A program made the translations under genes and the position numbers. The notes beneath the pieces were generated by a model. That model was not told where the DNA came from and ran no database searches. It saw nothing but the letters and a program-made list of their open reading frames with translations. From Methanobacteriota archaeon (GTDB lineage: Archaea; Thermoplasmatota; Thermoplasmata; RBG-16-68-12): a stretch of DNA of 7,203 nucleotides. Position 1 is the first letter of the stretch; every line of letters starts with the position of its first letter. The DNA is taken from positions 1-7,203 of the forward strand of contig VBMC01000110.1 in assembly GCA_005879015.1 (NCBI GenBank), in the 5' to 3' direction. Shown in pieces: positions 4,507-7,203 of this stretch.

Positions 4507-7203
4507 TTGCGAAGCAGTAGCGCCATTTTCGTAGCCGCCGCACTCGTGGCATTTCTGTTCGTCCCGACCGCGTCGGCGTCGCCGACGGTGCAGTACGGAC
4601 ACACGTTGGGTGGCACGGGCAACGAAGGGGGTCGCATCATTGGCGTCGATGGATCCGGGAACGTCTACCAGTTCGGCATCACGAGTGCCTACACGGCGGG
4701 CGCATTCCTGGCGAAACGGAATCCCCAAGGGGACGTGTTGTGGCAGCGCGTGCTCGCCTTCGGTGGGACGTGGAGTCCCGTCGGAATGGCGGTGGCACCC
4801 GACGGCACCGTTTACTTCACGGGCCAGTTGGGAGCCAACTACAGCAGCGGCACCGTGGTCGGAAAGGTCCTCTCCGACGGCACCCTCGCATTCTCGAAAT
4901 TCACAAGTGCCTTCGTCGCACCGAACGCGATCGCGTACGACCCGGTTTCGGGAGGCGCGCTCATCACGGGGACCGTGAACTGGTCACCCCCCGCCGGCGG
5001 GATCTTCGCCGTCGACGCGAACGGGAGTTTCCGTTGGGGCTCTTTCGCGAACGGCACTGCGGTCCCATACGATGCGGATCTGCCGAACGACGAATACGGG
5101 TGGTCCGTCACCCTCGGTCCCGACGGAGACCCGTACTACCTCGGCTTCTCGTACCAGAACTACGACCCCATCTCTGCCCGCTTCACGCCGGACCTGGTCC
5201 CCCAATGGACCGAATACGTCGGGAGTCCGACCCTCTACGATTACGGCTGGCGCATCGTATCCGCCGGCGACGCGACGTTCTTCGTTCAAGGGACCTATTA
5301 CAATTACCAGAATGGCGACAGTGGCAGCGTCACCTATCGACTCGACTCGTCCGGGGCGCTCGTCGACAGCGGTCTCCTGTCCGGCCAAGGGCCGGGCGGG
5401 GCCACCCTCTCCGTCCAGGACATCGCGGTGGGACCGGACGGCAGCGTGCTCCTCTCCGGATCCAGCTACCGCTCTCCGACGCGAAACGAAACGCCGGTGG
5501 GCGACGCCCGCGTGGCGCCGATCACCGCGTCCTGGCTCTCCGATTCGGCCGGCTGGCATGCGCCATCCGTGACGCTCTCCGATCTCGCGGGCACCCTGAC
5601 CGACCCGAATTTCCCTTCCGACGACTTCCGCGTCGAGGCCCAGAACCAAGCGTGGTACGGCGCGCTCGCGCTTCCCGCGTCTTCCGTGCATGCGGTCGCC
5701 ACCGCGAACATCACGGACCGGGACCACCGGGTCGTGGCCTTCTCGGCGAACGTGAGCGGCGGCACGCCGCCGTACACGTATCGCTGGTCCTTCGGAGACG
5801 CCAACAGTTCCATGGAGGCGAATCCGAATCACACGTATTCGGAAGGAGGCCGGTATCCGGTCCAGCTGATCGTCGAGGACAGCGCCGCGAACCGCGCCTA
5901 CTCGATCGTAGACGTGGTCCTCGGCGGACCTCCCGTCATCACGAACGTGAGCATCTCCCCGAATCCCACGTACGTGAATCAATACACTTACTTCAACGCG
6001 GTCGGAGACGACCCCGATGGCTCAATCGTGAACTGGCATTGGAACTTCGGGGACGGCTCGACGTGGGACGCGTCCTACAGCAGCGCATACCACTATTACT
6101 CCGCCCTCGGCACGTACAATGTGACGGTGACCGCCCGCGACAACGACGGGCTCGAGACGAGCGCCTCCATGCTGGTGCAGGTCCTCGACCAGCCGCCGTA
6201 CGCTTGTTTCTACATCAGCCCGAACCCGACCGTCGTCGGATATCCGACGTCCTTCTACGACTGCTCGTACGACCCGGACGGCTACATCGCCTCCTCTTCG
6301 TGGGACTTCGGGGACGGGACGAACGACAACGGGAGTTATGTGTACCACACGTTCGCGTCGGCCGGGAGCTACCTCGTGCGATTGACCGTCGTCGACAACG
6401 CCGGCATGACGTCGTTCCTGAATCACACCGTGTCGGTGAATGTGAACCAGTTGCCGGTGGCGCACTTCAGCTACTCCCCGTCCGATCCGATCGCGGAACA
6501 AGGGGTCTACTTCAACGGCTACGCTTCCTACGATCCCGACGGGTACATCACCTATTGGACCTGGGACTTCGGCGACGGGACCAACACGACGGCGTATTAC
6601 GGCGACATGTACCACTACTACGCGCAGGGCGGGCCGTACAACGTCACGTTGACGGTGACAGACAACTTCAACGGGAGGAACCATACGACGGCGTCCCTGT
6701 ACGTGGACATCCCGCCCACGGCGAACTTCACGACGGCACGGGCTTTCGGGAAAGTCGGCACGCCCCTCGTCTTCGATGCGTCCGCGTCGAACGACTCGGA
6801 CGGACGGATCGTCCGGTACGAGTGGACGTTCGGGGACGGCGGGAGCGCGACAGAGGCGGGCCCCATCGTCAGTCATGTCTTCGCGGCGACCCGGACCTAT
6901 ACGGTGACACTGGTCGTGTGGGACGACCACAACGCGACCGCGTCCTTCGAGCGGACGATCTCTGTGGTCCCGCCGAAGCCGCCGTTCGCGGTCCTGTCCT
7001 TCACACCTTCCCGTCCGTTCGTCGGTGACAACGTCTCCTTCAACGGGAGCCTGAGTGCGGACCCGGACGGGACGATCGTGCGCTACGTGTGGCAGTTCGG
7101 GGACGGCGCCGTCGGAGAGGGCGCCGCGCTGAGCCATCGGTACACCTATCCAGGGAGGTACACGGTCCGCCTCGCCGTCGTGGACGAAGACGGGTTCGCC
7201 GCT
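4507..7203 (+). CDS. Secreted six-blade propeller protein with at least six PKD domains (3' end outside window)
   Basis: The open frame from TTG 4507 runs to the right edge without a stop, giving 899 residues. Residues 1-24 are a signal peptide (MRSSSAIFVAAALVAFLFVP, then TASA|SP). Residues ~30-390 form a beta-propeller with six recurring blade motifs at about 41-60 (IIGVDGSGNVYQFG), 91-108 (MAVAPDGTVYFTG), 138-156, 198-215 (VTLGPDGDPYYLG), 248-263 and 303-320 (IAVGPDGSVLLSG). This resembles the SBBP repeat family. From residue 394, PKD domains follow with conserved Trp at 427, 512, 599, 686, 773 and 862; units 2-6 carry D-x-DG-x-I and FGDG. Cysteine occurs only at 567 and 586, both in PKD 3. 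About twenty N-x-S/T sequons suit an exported glycoprotein. The C-terminus, and any anchor, is not visible. No catalytic residues were recognised. Likely an extracellular or S-layer-associated structural or binding protein. The 762-residue ATG frame at 4740-7028 is a shadow. Confidence 0.9.
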   Translation, partial: MRSSSAIFVAAALVAFLFVPTASASPTVQYGHTLGGTGNEGGRIIGVDGSGNVYQFGITSAYTAGAFLAKRNPQGDVLWQRVLAFGGTWSPVGMAVAPDGTVYFTGQLGANYSSGTVVGKVLSDGTLAFSKFTSAFVAPNAIAYDPVSGGALITGTVNWSPPAGGIFAVDANGSFRWGSFANGTAVPYDADLPNDEYGWSVTLGPDGDPYYLGFSYQNYDPISARFTPDLVPQWTEYVGSPTLYDYGWRIVSAGDATFFVQGTYYNYQNGDSGSVTYRLDSSGALVDSGLLSGQGPGGATLSVQDIAVGPDGSVLLSGSSYRSPTRNETPVGDARVAPITASWLSDSAGWHAPSVTLSDLAGTLTDPNFPSDDFRVEAQNQAWYGALALPASSVHAVATANITDRDHRVVAFSANVSGGTPPYTYRWSFGDANSSMEANPNHTYSEGGRYPVQLIVEDSAANRAYSIVDVVLGGPPVITNVSISPNPTYVNQYTYFNAVGDDPDGSIVNWHWNFGDGSTWDASYSSAYHYYSALGTYNVTVTARDNDGLETSASMLVQVLDQPPYACFYISPNPTVVGYPTSFYDCSYDPDGYIASSSWDFGDGTNDNGSYVYHTFASAGSYLVRLTVVDNAGMTSFLNHTVSVNVNQLPVAHFSYSPSDPIAEQGVYFNGYASYDPDGYITYWTWDFGDGTNTTAYYGDMYHYYAQGGPYNVTLTVTDNFNGRNHTTASLYVDIPPTANFTTARAFGKVGTPLVFDASASNDSDGRIVRYEWTFGDGGSATEAGPIVSHVFAATRTYTVTLVVWDDHNATASFERTISVVPPKPPFAVLSFTPSRPFVGDNVSFNGSLSADPDGTIVRYVWQFGDGAVGEGAALSHRYTYPGRYTVRLAVVDEDGFAA
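5686..7203 (+). repeat. Array of at least six PKD-domain units, 255-267 bp apart
   Basis: The conserved Trp codons start at 5785, 6040, 6301, 6562, 6823 and 7090, giving intervals of 255, 261, 261, 261 and 267 bp. Units 3 and 4 are the closest pair, sharing SYDPDGYI and WDFGDGTN, which points to a more recent duplication. Unit 1 has FGDAN where the others have FGDG. The sixth unit is cut by the window edge. Confidence 0.88.

Noticed and set aside
4740..7028. 762-residue + strand ORF
   Set aside because: It is extremely Arg-rich with no domain pattern, and it overlaps the propeller-PKD frame in another phase. The PKD frame has clear repeats and a signal peptide.
6022..7137. 371-residue - strand ORF, and the 332-residue one at 4984-5982
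   Set aside because: Antisense to the PKD array and propeller, with an Arg/Val/His-rich shadow composition and no domain.
1..7203. CRISPR array, tRNA, transposon ends or integrase
   Set aside because: No short regular direct repeats with spacers, no cloverleaf-like segment, and no transposase- or integrase-like protein was found in any frame. The only regular repeats are the coding PKD units.

Overview
The window looks like a fragment of a GC-rich archaeal genome, most likely a Thermoplasmatota-type archaeon known from environmental or metagenomic sequence. This rests on three things: very large secreted proteins built from a beta-propeller plus PKD-domain arrays, one ending in a membrane helix and a short charged tail; Shine-Dalgarno sites of the GGAGG type 7-9 nt before the starts; and TATA-like AT islands rather than bacterial -35/-10 promoters. 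The lineage is an inference from protein style, not a database result.

Layout from left to right: (1) the 3' end of a small, charged, unrecognised ORF on + (3-176). (2) A broken glyoxalase/VOC-fold gene on + (210-489), whose N- and C-terminal parts lie in different frames with part of the middle apparently missing. (3) A 974-residue surface protein on - (551-3475), convergent with the VOC remnant. It has a signal peptide, a sialidase-like propeller with Asp-boxes, four PKD domains of exactly 83 residues each, a C-terminal membrane helix and a cytoplasmic tail. (4) A 229-bp divergent intergenic region with a TATA-like element and a hairpin for the - gene. (5) A MerB-family (organomercurial lyase) gene on + (3705-4391), with N-terminal helical domain and catalytic Cys/Asp/Cys at the same spacing as MerB. 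(6) A second large secreted protein on + (4507 to beyond the window end). It starts at TTG and has a signal peptide, a six-blade propeller of another type, and at least six PKD domains.

The second large gene is easy to miss because it has no ATG start and no stop inside the window; the long ATG-initiated reading frame inside it is only a shadow.

The two propeller-PKD proteins are probably cell-envelope or extracellular proteins for adhesion, polymer binding or hydrolysis. The MerB-like protein is presumably cytoplasmic and no functional link to its neighbours can be demonstrated. No tRNA, rRNA, CRISPR array, transposase or attachment site was seen, and I see no clear evidence for a new multi-gene system. 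The strongest points for follow-up are the MerB homologue without visible mer partners, the five adjacent cysteine pairs of the first propeller protein, and the strict 249-bp PKD periodicity.
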